Assembly: GCA_021234155.1 (NCBI GenBank)
Contig: JAJEKV010000096.1
Location: 938,010-1,002,009 of the forward strand
From: Isoetes taiwanensis
Taxonomy: Eukaryota > Streptophyta > Lycopodiopsida > Isoetales > Isoetaceae
Reading direction: 5' to 3'
Length of the DNA stretch: 64,000 nucleotides
Shown one piece after another: positions 52,434-61,702 of this stretch. The stretch's first letter is position 1. The number at the start of each line of letters is the position of its first letter. Position numbers and translations under genes: made by a program. Under the pieces are notes generated by a model. The model was not told the DNA's origin. It made no database searches and was given only the letters and a program-made list of their open reading frames with translations.

Positions 52434-54077
52434 TCACCTACTTTTAGGGAACCACCCTTCTTTCAGCTCTTCTGAGGATGTGTCTATCTCATCCAACAAG
52501 TTGATCACCTTCTTCCAATAATCTATCAATGCACGATTAGTCTCATCCGAATTAGTTTGCCAATGCTTGATGTAGTCATTGATGCCATCCTTAGTCAATC
52601 CCAATTGCTTCACTTCTTCAGTTGGTTTTAGAGCTTTTGGTTGACCAAAAGATATCATAGACTTGCCATTTGCATCCCTGTGCCAAATTTCTGCCCCACC
52701 TCTCCACTTCTCCTCTGAAGGTCTCATTTTCCATTGCATGATTGGAATCCCTTCTCTCACCCAAAAAGTGAATTGAAGAGGTCTAGAATGACCTTCCATG
52801 TCGAGAGTATAACCATCTACAAAACTCTTCCAATCAGGCACTTCTTCTATGAGAGATCCTATAGGAGATGGAGTAGTACATCCATAAAATATTTCCAATA
52901 GCCTGGGAAAGTTGGTAACTGTCTGCTGTCTCAATACATGACTATATTTTCCAAACAATGTGTCCACATCCTCATGAGTATGTCCGGGCATTAGGAACCC
53001 CAAATTGACTCTTTCAAAAATACCCACAGCTGTTAAGTAGGATAGGAAAGAAAACATCCACCTGTTCTTATTTTGACCAGCACAATTATCAAGTTGCAAG
53101 AGGAGCTTTCTGGGCAGATCTCGAGGTTTAGCACGAGATGTTGAAGCTCCAACATGTTCATTAGGTCCATGCCTCCTAAACCTTGCCTTGCTAAACTTTT
53201 CAATACTATTAGGGGTTCTATCCAACAATGCACTATGTAGTGCCTGGCTAGCTGTAGGATCCTGGAGGTGACCATTGTAACCATTCTCATAGTTTCTTAA
53301 ACACCTCATGATACTCTCAATGTGAAAATCTGGACCATCACTCCACAACTCTAAACTGAAATGGCCATAGTAGGTCTGAGACTGCCCATGCAAGATTGCC
53401 CCAGTCATTGAAATCTGCAAAGGGTATGATCTTCCACATGGCTTAGGTATGTACTTGAATTGTGGAAGACAAGTCTTCTGTTGGTCCATTTTATCATGTA
53501 TAATACATAGATAGTTATTAGGTTCCATTGCAGATAAGGTCCTCCACATCCAATAAGTTGATCTACATGATAGTTGATCTGTCATATGGTCCTTCATATG
53601 TTCCCTTATCTTTGCCCTTAGACTTGGTTGCACAGTCTTATCTAGTGTCTCCTTCAGCTTAACACATAAACTGCACTTTGCAAAGTTGTTTGAAGTTGCT
53701 ATAGTCACATGCTTGAAATGCTTATTCCATAGCCTACTAAACCTGGGCTGGGATATAGAGGCCACTCCAAGTTCCCGAAGCAATGCATTTATTTCCTCTA
53801 ATATGCTCTTCTGGGTACAATGGGATGGCAATCTCTTTTCAACAATAACTCTACCATGTTCATCCTTCTTACTCTTATGTGGCATGCTTGCTGCATTGAA
53901 ATCCACATATCTTTCAAATATTTCCTTTGCAGCTATAGTTCTTGAGGTAGGCCTTACCAGGCCAGTGTTCCCATGCAATGCAATTTTACTACCATTTTCA
54001 TGTCTCTTTTTTGCGGTTTGTGCCACGAAGAGGTTGGAATTCCATGTATAGCCATCCATGCTTTTGAACATATCCAC
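52434..54077 (-). CDS. DUF7869-type transposase-like protein core (copy B), 547 residues
   Basis: Open for 547 codons. Possible catalytic acids, in an order that fits an RNase H-fold DDE enzyme: IIHDKMDQQKTCLP at about residues 192-205, LLLQLDNCAGQNKNRWMF at about 325-342 and MPGHTHEDVDTLFGKYSH at about 363-380. A small CxxC (CSLC) lies at about 135. The DNCxGQNKN and GHTHxDVD motifs are, as I recall, the hallmarks of the DUF7869 family of fungi, animals and non-seed plants, suspected to be transposases. The N-terminal part (IAAKEIFERYVDF) is shared with copy A at 13.2 kb. It follows 53954-54535 after a frameshift in an A6 run near 54005. Confidence 0.72.
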   Translation of the reverse strand: MDMFKSMDGYTWNSNLFVAQTAKKRHENGSKIALHGNTGLVRPTSRTIAAKEIFERYVDFNAASMPHKSKKDEHGRVIVEKRLPSHCTQKSILEEINALLRELGVASISQPRFSRLWNKHFKHVTIATSNNFAKCSLCVKLKETLDKTVQPSLRAKIREHMKDHMTDQLSCRSTYWMWRTLSAMEPNNYLCIIHDKMDQQKTCLPQFKYIPKPCGRSYPLQISMTGAILHGQSQTYYGHFSLELWSDGPDFHIESIMRCLRNYENGYNGHLQDPTASQALHSALLDRTPNSIEKFSKARFRRHGPNEHVGASTSRAKPRDLPRKLLLQLDNCAGQNKNRWMFSFLSYLTAVGIFERVNLGFLMPGHTHEDVDTLFGKYSHVLRQQTVTNFPRLLEIFYGCTTPSPIGSLIEEVPDWKSFVDGYTLDMEGHSRPLQFTFWVREGIPIMQWKMRPSEEKWRGGAEIWHRDANGKSMISFGQPKALKPTEEVKQLGLTKDGINDYIKHWQTNSDETNRALIDYWKKVINLLDEIDTSSEELKEGWFPKSR

Positions 54078-54535
54078 TTTCCATTCAATGGGAATCTTTT
54101 CTTCTTTGATCTTTCATCCTGAATTGCATAGCCAAATATGGTGTACATGAAATTCCTCCTGCTATCACACTTATGTTCCTGATATGTAGCTCTTGCTACC
54201 ACCATCTCGTCTATTGTGAACATTCTAATACAGGAGGCCCAACAACATTCACTTCCTCTAACCTTCATCAGGGCTTCAGGAGAACAATCATAATCTGACT
54301 TGCATCTTTTGGTAGGATAATGTTTGAAAGTTGGAAGTGGCCTCTTGCTACACCGTGTGAACATTATTGACAATGGTTCTGCATCTATGGGAAACATGTA
54401 GTTCCCCTCCAGTTGAATACTGTCCCTAGGCCATGCAACAATAGTTGGAACCTCTAGTTGCTTCACACAAGCAAGGCATTCTTGTTTGCCTGACCCATTT
54501 TCCTTCCAATTGTCATATAATTTTGAGATTGCCAC
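53954..54535 (-). CDS. DUF7869-type protein N-terminal domain (copy B)
   Basis: Reads ISKLYDNWKENGSGKQECLA, CVKQLEVPTIVAWPRDSIQL, CWASCIRMFTIDEMVVARAT and RFPLNGKWICSKAWMAIHGI. The cysteine pairs (CLAC, CCWASC) and the last block, typical of the N-terminal domain of this family, suggest a zinc-binding DNA recognition region. The correct frame passes into 52434-54077 at the A6 run near 54005; the rest of this frame to 53954 is out of phase. Copy A has matching blocks. Confidence 0.65.
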   Translation of the reverse strand: MAISKLYDNWKENGSGKQECLACVKQLEVPTIVAWPRDSIQLEGNYMFPIDAEPLSIMFTRCSKRPLPTFKHYPTKRCKSDYDCSPEALMKVRGSECCWASCIRMFTIDEMVVARATYQEHKCDSRRNFMYTIFGYAIQDERSKKKRFPLNGKWICSKAWMAIHGIPTSSWHKPQKRDMKMVVKLHCMGTLAW

Positions 54536-54539
54536 CCTA

Positions 54540-54850
54540 ACCTGTCCTCCCCTGATCTTTCATCATTGACTGCATTGATAGAATCTGCTAGAACAATAAT
54601 CCCTTCTCCTACTGCCTCTCTGTTGCATGCATGCAAGATCTTGACCTTCTTGTTTTTCCAATCGACCCGAGTATAAAGTACAATTTCCTTTCCTTTGGCA
54701 TCATCCTTTTCATTTGTGGTCTTTTCCTTCCTTTGCCATCATCAACATCATTTGGAGTCTTTTCCTTTCGTTTGCCATCATCAACATCATTTGAGGTATT
54801 TTCCTTTCCTTGGGCATCATCTTCTCGGCTTATATTGTAAATCTCGGCTT
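54540..54850 (-). CDS. DUF7869-type protein, extreme N-terminus with acidic repeat
   Basis: Above 54535 the minus strand continues with EIVLYTRVDWKNKKVKILHA and REAVGEGIIVLADSINAVND, matched by copy A (12.4-12.5 kb), preceded by a tandem repeat of 36-39 bp encoding EKTPNDVDDGKGK-like units (54700-54830). One frameshift separates the repeat from the conserved block. No clear start codon was fixed. Confidence 0.5.
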
Positions 54851-55566
54851 TTTTCTAAAAAAATTGGCTATTGTTTTCGGCTTTTGATTTCGGATCAAAG
54901 GTTTCGGCTCAAATCTCGGGTACTGAAGACAAATAGGTTGGTATTTCCTAACTTTCACTTAAAGTCTGCTATTTTGTTCTTATTTTTATTATGGTATTTG
55001 AAAGAACACATATTTTCTTCTAGTTTCTCCTATTCATATCTCTTATTCTTATTTCTTTTCTAGGTATTCTTTTGTTTAGAACAGATCAGAAATTGAACTA
55101 AATAATGTGTATTATATATCTGCTGTAGCTGATGTTCTTATTCTATCTGCTTTTTTTCTTTCTATGTGTTCTTATTATTCTTATTCTTGTTCTATCTGTT
55201 CTGTTCTATCTGCTCTTATTCTATCTGTTCTGTTCTTATTTTATCTGCTCAAATTCTATTCCACTGGCTTCATATTCTATTTCACTGGCTCTTATTCTAT
55301 TCCACTGCCTTGATACTCTGTTTCACTGGCTCTTATTCTATTTCTCTGGCTCTTATTCTATTCCATTGGCTCTGATTCTATTTCACTGGCTTCATATTCT
55401 GCTATTTCGTATCTGCTATTTATTTTGCATTCTGCTCTTACTCCATTTCATATATCTATTCATTTTCACTGGTTTCTGGTATTTCATCCTTGCTCTCTAC
55501 CTGTAAGTAGACATGTTTTTTTTTATGCTTATTTCTTTTCTATAGAATGATATGTTAGAATGGACG
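54851..55566. repeat. Low-complexity T-rich tract with TTCACTGGCTCTTATTCTAT units
   Basis: From about 55130 to 55400, units like CTTATTCTATTYCACTGGCT recur with 20-30 bp spacing. All open frames here (serine/leucine/phenylalanine-rich) are by-products. This is the divergent intergenic region between copy B and the 55834 gene. Confidence 0.75.
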
Positions 55567-55745
55567 AAATCGCGCTTGGCGCATTTCTAGTTTGGCTTTC
55601 TATTTCCTACTAGGTTAATCAAATCGCGCAGGCGCGTTTCTAGTTTGGCCTTTCTATTTTCTACTACTTTTTACAAATCGCGCCAGGCGCGTGTGAAGTA
55701 GATCTTTGTAAAAACACACTATAGAAAACGTGTCTGACGCGTTTT
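55567..55745. repeat. GCGC palindrome cluster in about 53-bp units
   Basis: Palindromes at 55567-55586 (GCGCTTGGCGC), 55621-55638 (GCGCAGGCGC), 55675-55691 (GCGCCAGGCGC) and a decayed one at 55728-55745. The first three sit in 53-54 bp units that share TTTCTAGTTTGGC and TTTCTATTT. Confidence 0.88.
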
Positions 55746-55833
55746 GAACTATTTTGAATATTTAGAATTATTTTCTGGGGAGAGGAATATCATTTGCTAA
55801 TTAGTTAATTTCTCTCGTTCTAGTGCATTACAC

Positions 55834-56205
55834 ATGGCTGATTCTCGTTCAACTATACTTTCTTTGGACGACAATCAACGCTGGACCCTATACAAGATAC
55901 TACTAAATTGTGATGTTCAAAACCTAAGAAGAGAGTTGGACAAGCCATACGACAGTCTGTATCAGGGGCTATGGAAATGCTACCATCGCATCACAGGGTT
56001 TATGCGGCTCCTCATGTTCTTAGTAAACCTCATGCCAACAAATAAATATGAGAATATGATTAGGAAGGCCAGAGATCAACGGGACACTCTGATTTGGAGA
56101 CTCGACATTCCCAGGGAATGGGAGGATGATGTCATATCAGAGTGGTATAGTTGGGACTGGACTCGGTATTTAGCCGATGAAGTGGGCCTATGTGATATTT
56201 TGTAG
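55834..56205 (+). CDS. Unknown 123-residue protein divergent from DUF7869-type copy B
   Basis: I do not recognise it. ATG at 55834; 123 residues with many aromatic and charged residues (LYQGLWKCYHRITGFMRLLM, EWYSWDWTRYLADEV). A middle stretch, GFMRLLMFLVNLMP, is hydrophobic but probably an amphipathic helix. It is the only long frame here, flanked on both sides by GCGC palindromes and transcribed away from the transposase-like gene, the same position as the 11421-11927 gene beside copy A. It may be the second gene of the element. Confidence 0.5.
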   Translation: MADSRSTILSLDDNQRWTLYKILLNCDVQNLRRELDKPYDSLYQGLWKCYHRITGFMRLLMFLVNLMPTNKYENMIRKARDQRDTLIWRLDIPREWEDDVISEWYSWDWTRYLADEVGLCDIL

Positions 56206-56262
56206 AGATGTGGACAGCCTCCTATGTTAGATATGTACAGCCTCCTATGTTAGCTTAGAAAG

Positions 56263-56345
56263 AACTCGCGCCTGGCGCATTTTCACAGAAGAAGAAATGT
56301 ACATCTATTTTTTGAATATGAATACAAACTCGCGCCTGGCGCAAT
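56263..56345. repeat. Two GCGCCTGGCGC palindromes
   Basis: AACTCGCGCCTGGCGCAT at 56263-56280 and AACTCGCGCCTGGCGCAATT at 56327-56345, about 64 bp apart, after the 55834 gene. Confidence 0.88.
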
Positions 56346-56403
56346 TTTGCACCTAATACTTTTATGTCACACTTATTTTATTATGTTTTTTTATACGCAA
56401 TAT

Positions 56404-56537
56404 CGAGAACATTGAAATCCTTTGATGCCCTCCAGCCAGTATGACCAACCCCAAGAAACTACACATTTTAATTCATGTGTGGTTTCATGGGGTTGATAAG
56501 ACTGGCTAAAGAGCATCAAAGAATTCAAAATTCACAA
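56404..56537. ncRNA. Long hairpin resembling a pre-miRNA or small fold-back element
   Basis: 56412-56466 and 56475-56530 form an imperfect inverted repeat of about 55 bp with a loop of about 8 nt; roughly 80% of positions pair, with paired blocks such as CTTTGATGC, AGCCAGT and CAACCCCA. The shape fits a plant miRNA precursor, but a MITE would look the same. Strand of any transcript unknown. Confidence 0.45.
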
Positions 56538-57352
56538 CATCACGCAGATGTTATGATATATTCATATTTTTTTTTAGTATCCTCATATACATACCTTTTT
56601 CAGACGTTCTTTTGGCCATGCTACAAATGTGCCCACGCTTTCCCCAACTGTATCGCCACCAGGATGTCTTCGTGGAAGAGTCTCATCTTCATAATTCCAA
56701 TTTATAATGGAAATCTTACAGAAACTATTTCCAAGAGGAACACCATGACACATAGAACTCGGATTCGGATCTTCGACTTTACATAATCCTACTCAGCGCT
56801 TCAAGTTTGCTGTTAAAAGATAGCATTCTTCTCCGACACTGATAAACAACCAGAATGCTAGAATTGGCATTGGAAAAAAATAGGACGAAGGTGTGCATAT
56901 TCAGAATGGAATCACACTCACCTTAGTTCAGCAGACATCTCGATCGATCTTGAATCGATTGATATTGAAGGCTAGTCGATTGATCTTGGGTCGATGATCT
57001 TGGGCGCTCAAGACGGGTCGATAATATTCGGATTGAAGGCGCTCAAGACGGGTCGATTGAGGGCGCTTTCGGCTATGGTGATCTTCTGAGAGTAGGTGGT
57101 CGATTAGATGGTAGTAGCTTGCCACATATGCGTTTCTGAAAAATAAGAATCAATTGTTTTCTTGAAATTGCACTAAGAGAAAAGCACATTTTAAAATTGT
57201 AAATGAGCGGGACGGGCGGTTAATTTAGGCGGTACATTTTAAAATGACGCGAATTTAAATTTACGATTCTAATCTGACGGCTTGGATTATCAACACATAC
57301 ATATAAGTTTAAACTAAAACTCCAGTCTCATATTATCCGCACTTCCAGTTCT
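56538..57352. other. No gene recognised; short internal repeats
   Basis: At 57003-57065 the phrase GGCGCTCAAGACGGGTCGAT occurs twice, among several TCGATTGATCTTG copies (56940-56995). No coding feature. Confidence 0.5.
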
Positions 57353-57470
57353 ATGGCGTCTAGAGGATCTGGCAGCCGCGACCGAGGCGCAGGTAGAGGT
57401 GGGCGACAGGCCAAAGTAAGCCTGGAGCTTGCAGAACAAGCAGAAAGCACAAATCCAGCAAGCGCCTCAG
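57353..57470 (+). CDS. Probable first exon, Arg/Gly-rich N-terminus
   Basis: ATG at 57353 opens MASRGSGSRDRGAGRGGRQA, a basic RG-rich start, then a short acidic helix (LELAEQAES). The frame meets a good donor, CCTCAG/GTATTA, at 57470/57471 in phase 1. The acceptor at 62630/62631 fits this phase and leads to KRKTKHSETSSAQKK and, past one TAA, to the DGQH-motif gene. If joined, the intron would be 5.16 kb with nested genes. Uncertain. Confidence 0.4.
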
Positions 57471-57821
57471 GTATTAATCAGTGTTTTTGTTCTGTATTTT
57501 ATTTCTGTGTCCTTCTTTTTGTTAGGTTTTTAGGATGTTTTTCTTTAAGAGTAGAGTTATTATCCGATAAGAAGCATATATCCTCTAATACTTGAGTTTA
57601 TATGTCCCAAAATGTATGCAAATATATGCATAATGTTATGCAAATATATGTATGTGTTCATGTTGTGTTTTCTTTCAATGCTGTATGCGCTGTTTTAAAT
57701 ACTTAGTTGAACAGTATTCAGTAGTTAGTTGTGCTTTTTATAGTTAGTTGTGTCCTGAGATGAAGATTCAACTCTTTAAGGTCACTTCTAAAGCGCGTAT
57801 TTGTTGCATTTTGATTCGGAC

Positions 57822-57908
57822 AAAACGCCCCTGGCGCAGTTTAATAAGTCATTACATTAGTTTCTTTTCCTTCGAATCTATATTGACGAAATGCCCCTAG
57901 CGCAATTT
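57822..57908. repeat. Two GCGC-type palindromes (decayed)
   Basis: AAACGCCCCTGGCGCAGTTT at 57822-57841 and AAATGCCCCTAGCGCAATTT at 57889-57908. Confidence 0.75.
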
Positions 57909-57937
57909 AATAAATTTATAATCTCTATTCAGTTTGG

Positions 57938-57988
57938 GGAATTTTATTTGGAGGGTTTTTTTGTGGATGGCTTAGAGGGTTTTACAAG
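57938..57988. repeat. Left arm of a 50-bp inverted repeat (partner 62471-62522)
   Basis: AATTTT, TTGGAGGGTTTTTTT, GGATGG and TAGAGGGTTTT are matched in reverse complement at 62471-62522 with a few mismatches. Each arm has a GCGC-type palindrome just outside it. This may mark the ends of a 4.6-kb element that holds the SWIM gene and neighbours. Confidence 0.55.
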
Positions 57989-58234
57989 TGAATATTCCTT
58001 AGAATATTTTGTTATGGCATGTTGTACTAGTTGCCATTTTTTTGGTAACATGTATCAGAATGAACATATACCAGAATGAATTCTGTACGAGTCAACGTAT
58101 AGCAAAATCAAGATGGACTGAATAATATATGTATTGCATACATTCACTAATATATACAGTGCAGGTTACCAGCCACACTATTAACTATTAGAATTTGATA
58201 TGAAAAAGTTCGTACAAAGAACTGTGGTTGTTCC

Positions 58235-58996
58235 TCAAGGAAGGAGCCTATGTAGAACATCCTCTGTCAACACAGGTTGAATGATGTCAAAAAAAAACCT
58301 AGGGTCATGGTTGACTTTCGCAAATACGTACATCAGACGTTTACATGGAATATATACCCTTTTCAGTTCTCTGCCCATGAAATCCAGGCATGTGCATGTG
58401 GGATGCTTGCAGACCCTTACTGTATAAGTTTCATCTGGTCGACGCACCTGGTACTCAACATCCGTGTGGTGGATATTGACCTTTATGGACTCAATATCAC
58501 ACTCCAGTTGTAAAGCTTGATTAAGCTTTGTTTCAGCTTCTACACAAAGCTTCCCTCGTCTGTTCATGCGCTTCCCAAAACGTTCCATGAAGTGGGAAGA
58601 GGTGTTAATAGTAGGAGAATTCACACTAGTCACATTGGGAATTGAGCTCCTTGGATTAATCCCTCTAATAGAAAAGTTTCCTTTCTCCAATATTTCCAAC
58701 TCTGCAGTAGTGATATTCACACCCTTTGCCACAGGCCAATCTGCTGGACGAGTAGGTGTGGCTATGATGCCCGCAACTGGATAGTAGGTATGCTGCACAT
58801 TTTGAGGACAAAACCAAAACCTTTGTGTGACCTCTCTACCATTTGCTTTCCTTTGCCCAGTGAAGCATGGTGCAATAGTGGATTCTGTACGTACCCTATT
58901 AATTTCAGAATTGCATCTTCGACCATTGGACTTGATTCTACCTTGACATCTTATTTTACTACCAGGAAAGCTACAACAGATAGCAAGGAAGTCCAT
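58235..58996 (-). CDS. SWIM-type zinc-finger protein, 253 residues
   Basis: Near the C-terminus (residues 193-225) VRVCKHPTCTCLDF continues to IPCKRLMYVF. This is the SWIM pattern CxC-x(n)-CxH, but the final histidine is arginine here (CKR instead of CKH), so zinc binding may be impaired. The N-terminus has further cysteines (CQGRIKSNGRRC, FWFCPQNVQHTY), possibly a second finger. SWIM domains are common in transposon proteins (MULE, KDZ/Zisupton) and in FAR1-type regulators derived from them. The gene is convergent to the 57353 exon and lies within the proposed inverted repeat. Length is short for a transposase, so it may be a fragment or accessory protein. Confidence 0.6.
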   Translation of the reverse strand: MDFLAICCSFPGSKIRCQGRIKSNGRRCNSEINRVRTESTIAPCFTGQRKANGREVTQRFWFCPQNVQHTYYPVAGIIATPTRPADWPVAKGVNITTAELEILEKGNFSIRGINPRSSIPNVTSVNSPTINTSSHFMERFGKRMNRRGKLCVEAETKLNQALQLECDIESIKVNIHHTDVEYQVRRPDETYTVRVCKHPTCTCLDFMGRELKRVYIPCKRLMYVFAKVNHDPRFFFDIIQPVLTEDVLHRLLP

Positions 58997-59599
58997 GACA
59001 TGGACTACTCAAAGAAGGTTATGTTAGCAACAATGACTTCATAGCCAGAACGACGGTATTTCTTTTTCAAGCGTATATTCTCAAACCAAAATAAAAAACA
59101 TAACACTTCAACTAACTAATTGCCACTTAAACAAGGGGCAATCCAAACATACCAATCTAATTAGGTATTACATTTATAATATGTATTCTTATGATATTCT
59201 TGTTCATATTCTAGTTCTTGACCCCAAAATGACAAATTGTGGTTCCTGGTAACTATGCAATGTTGTGGAATGGGCATTAGCCATGGTTATTCCTTGTACT
59301 ATAATCCATAACTAGAAGTGGAATGCCATTCTGGTAAACCCTAAAAGTGTTGAATTACCGAGTAATCATTGCAATATTTGTGGTCATACACTCATGAAAG
59401 ATGCAATGTCAACAAAAGAATTAGAATTTATAAAATCATTAAGCATATACAATGCATAGTAGATAACATAATTGTCCCTCTTGCTTAGACTGATGTGACA
59501 TGACACCTACCATGAGCCCAAATCCGAAAATGCAAGGATTAATTATGTTTGACAACAAGGTCTTCTTGGAAAAAAAGTGAAGGACATTTTCAAAAAACA
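58997..59599. other. No gene seen
   Basis: AT-rich; upstream region of the SWIM gene. Confidence 0.4.
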
Positions 59600-60110
59600 A
59601 CGTTCAGGTGGGAAACGCCTGTGCCTTCCAGATCGAGTGCGGCGGCGCTCCTCCTTCTTTCTGTGCTAGCCAATCTGACTGTGGGGCTCCCTTCACATCG
59701 CTAATGCAGATTTCGCAACTGGTAAATACTCTTCTTTTGATTTTTCTGTACTTCTTCTTTTGATTTGCAAAAAAATTCGCCTTCCGGATCGAGTCGCGGG
59801 CGGCTCCTCCATGTTTTTGTGCAATCCGGACTGAATGCGGGGGCTCCATTCGAATATGGTAATAGCTTTTTTTTTGTGCTACTTAAGCAGCTGTCTTCCT
59901 ATCAAAAAAATACTTTCTTCATGATCCGGAATGGGGCCTTCCAGGCCGAAAGTCGCGGCGGCTTGCTCAACTATTTGTGCAATCAAGTTCTTGGAAAAAT
60001 ATATCTCGACTCCATACTCCGCTTAGGTGGGAAAACGTCACGTGCCTTTTTGGACCTAGTCGCGCGGGCTCCCCATGTTTACGTGCGGGGAAATAGCTCC
60101 GCATAAGCGG
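59600..60110. repeat. Four diverged units with a GCCTTCCRGRTCGAGT core
   Basis: GTGCCTTCCAGATCGAGTGC (about 59620), CGCCTTCCGGATCGAGTCGC (59779), GGCCTTCCAGGCCGAAAGTC (59935) and GTGCCTTTTTGGACCTAGTC (60040) each lead into a GGC..GCTCC stretch and often TTTGTGCAATC. Spacing is about 105-160 bp. Function unknown. Confidence 0.5.
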
Positions 60111-60599
60111 TATTACAGATTTTGCAACAAAATACTACGGATTGATCTTTGGAAGTTGTGTGTGGGCGTGTAGAGATCTTATAGTATAGCATGAATACTT
60201 TGTCTGCATTTCTTTTGGTCCCCTTACGTATGGCTTTGACACCAAATCAAAGAGCACAAGAAGCAACAAAGAAAGGAAATTACTGATGGCAATGCTTGGT
60301 GGAGCGGAGACCTTTCCCTACTTTGGAACATGCCTAAATCCGACATGGTGGAGCCTGCTTTGTAACAACGGAAGCGAAGATACTCTTTACATGCGGGGGT
60401 CCAGCTCATTAGGTCCAAGTTTTGCCTCATTTATTGCCCTCCATCATCTTGTATCTTTTCTTCCCAATTCCCATAATAACCGAAGAGATGAACCCATTTT
60501 CCTTATGCAAATTTCGGCTTCCATGTCCCGTTGGTAGTTTGTTGAGCAACCTCTTATGTATTTTTGTTGAGCAACCTTGTTGCCTTAACTTATGTACTG

Positions 60600-60805
60600 T
60601 TAACTGATGCCTTAAATGTTTTAAATGTACAGCTTTGGCTTTTGCCTTAAATCTTTGCAATGTTACCATAAAATGGCATGCTCAGCATATAACAGCTTCA
60701 GCCATAGCCTGTCCATTTTTTATCCCTTTGGTATGCTAAATGCAAACTCCTGAAGATGCCATTCTCTTGCAGCCTGCATGCCTCAAAGATTGGCATCATG
60801 ATCTT
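60600..60805. repeat. 200-bp direct repeat, copy 1
   Basis: The sequence from AAATGTTTTAAATGTACAGC through GGCATCATGATCTT recurs at 61275-61476 with about 97% identity. Copies flank the LRR kinase fragment. Confidence 0.88.
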
Positions 60806-61134
60806 CTGATGCAAGTAGCCTTCTGAGCAGGAAGATTTGTTTGATGATTATAATAAACATTGAAGTTTTGTAAATTAGATACATTTACAGCATGAAGTTG
60901 CCCTGATAAGGAATTGTTAGACAGCCTCAAGGTTAACATATGGGACAGCGATAACAATGATGGAATTTGGCCAGTAAGGTTATTGGATGATAAATCTACT
61001 CTGTTCACACGAATGAAGGAAGCAATAGACGTTGGAATCTGGCCTGAAATTTCATTTTGCTGCAAATAAAGACCCCGTACATTCCTACAACGCGACAAGT
61101 CTGGAAGGCTGCCAATCAAGGCATTTCCTCTCAA
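60796..61134 (-). pseudogene. LRR receptor kinase ectodomain fragment
   Basis: Four LRR units read MRGNALIGSLPDLSRCRNVR, GLYLQQNEISGQIPTSIASF, NRVDLSSNNLTGQIPSLLSL and RLSNNSLSGQLHAVNVSNLQ, typical of the short ectodomains of LRR-III type kinases. No membrane or kinase part follows; at about 60805 it meets the flanking direct repeat. Confidence 0.7.
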
Positions 61135-61274
61135 GTTCCAAGAGATTCTATAGAGCCTCTAAGGTGAGCATTTGGTAGGATGATTTTAAATACACGGCCC
61201 CTCTCACATACTATACCTCTCCAGCTGCTATCACATGGATTTCACAGCTGCTATCACTGATGCCTTGATTATTT

Positions 61275-61476
61275 TAAATGTACCTTAAATGTTTTAAACG
61301 TACAGCTTTGGCTTTTGCCTCAAATCTTTGCAATGTTACCATAAAATGGCATGCTCAGCATATAACAGCTTCAGCCATAGCCCGTCCATTTTTTATCCCT
61401 TTGGTATGCTAAATGCAAACTCCTGAAGATGCCATTCTCTTGCAACCTGCATGCCTCAAAGATTGGCATCATGATC
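61275..61476. repeat. 200-bp direct repeat, copy 2
   Basis: See 60600-60805. A further short block, TTTGTTGAGMAACCTCTTAT, lies before copy 1 (60538) but after copy 2 (61488), so the order has been rearranged. Confidence 0.88.
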
Positions 61477-61702
61477 TTGATTATTTTGTTTGTTGAGAAA
61501 CCTCTTATGTATTTTTCATTGTCTAACCTGTTTTGGCACTTTAAATATTGCAGGAATCAGCTCGGTTTGGACCATCTGGTTATTTGTTCTAGCATAGTTA
61601 TGGGGGGCTCCAGACACACCGGTAAACACAAAATTTATTTGAAAAAAAAATACTGTTCTTCTTGAAGATTATGTGTTGTGATGTTCAAGGACATGTTCGG
61701 TT

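Noticed and set aside
55107-55506. Phenylalanine/leucine-rich frames that look like membrane proteins
   Set aside because: They follow a T-rich low-complexity tract with 20-30 bp units; apparent hydrophobicity comes from TTC/CTT codons.
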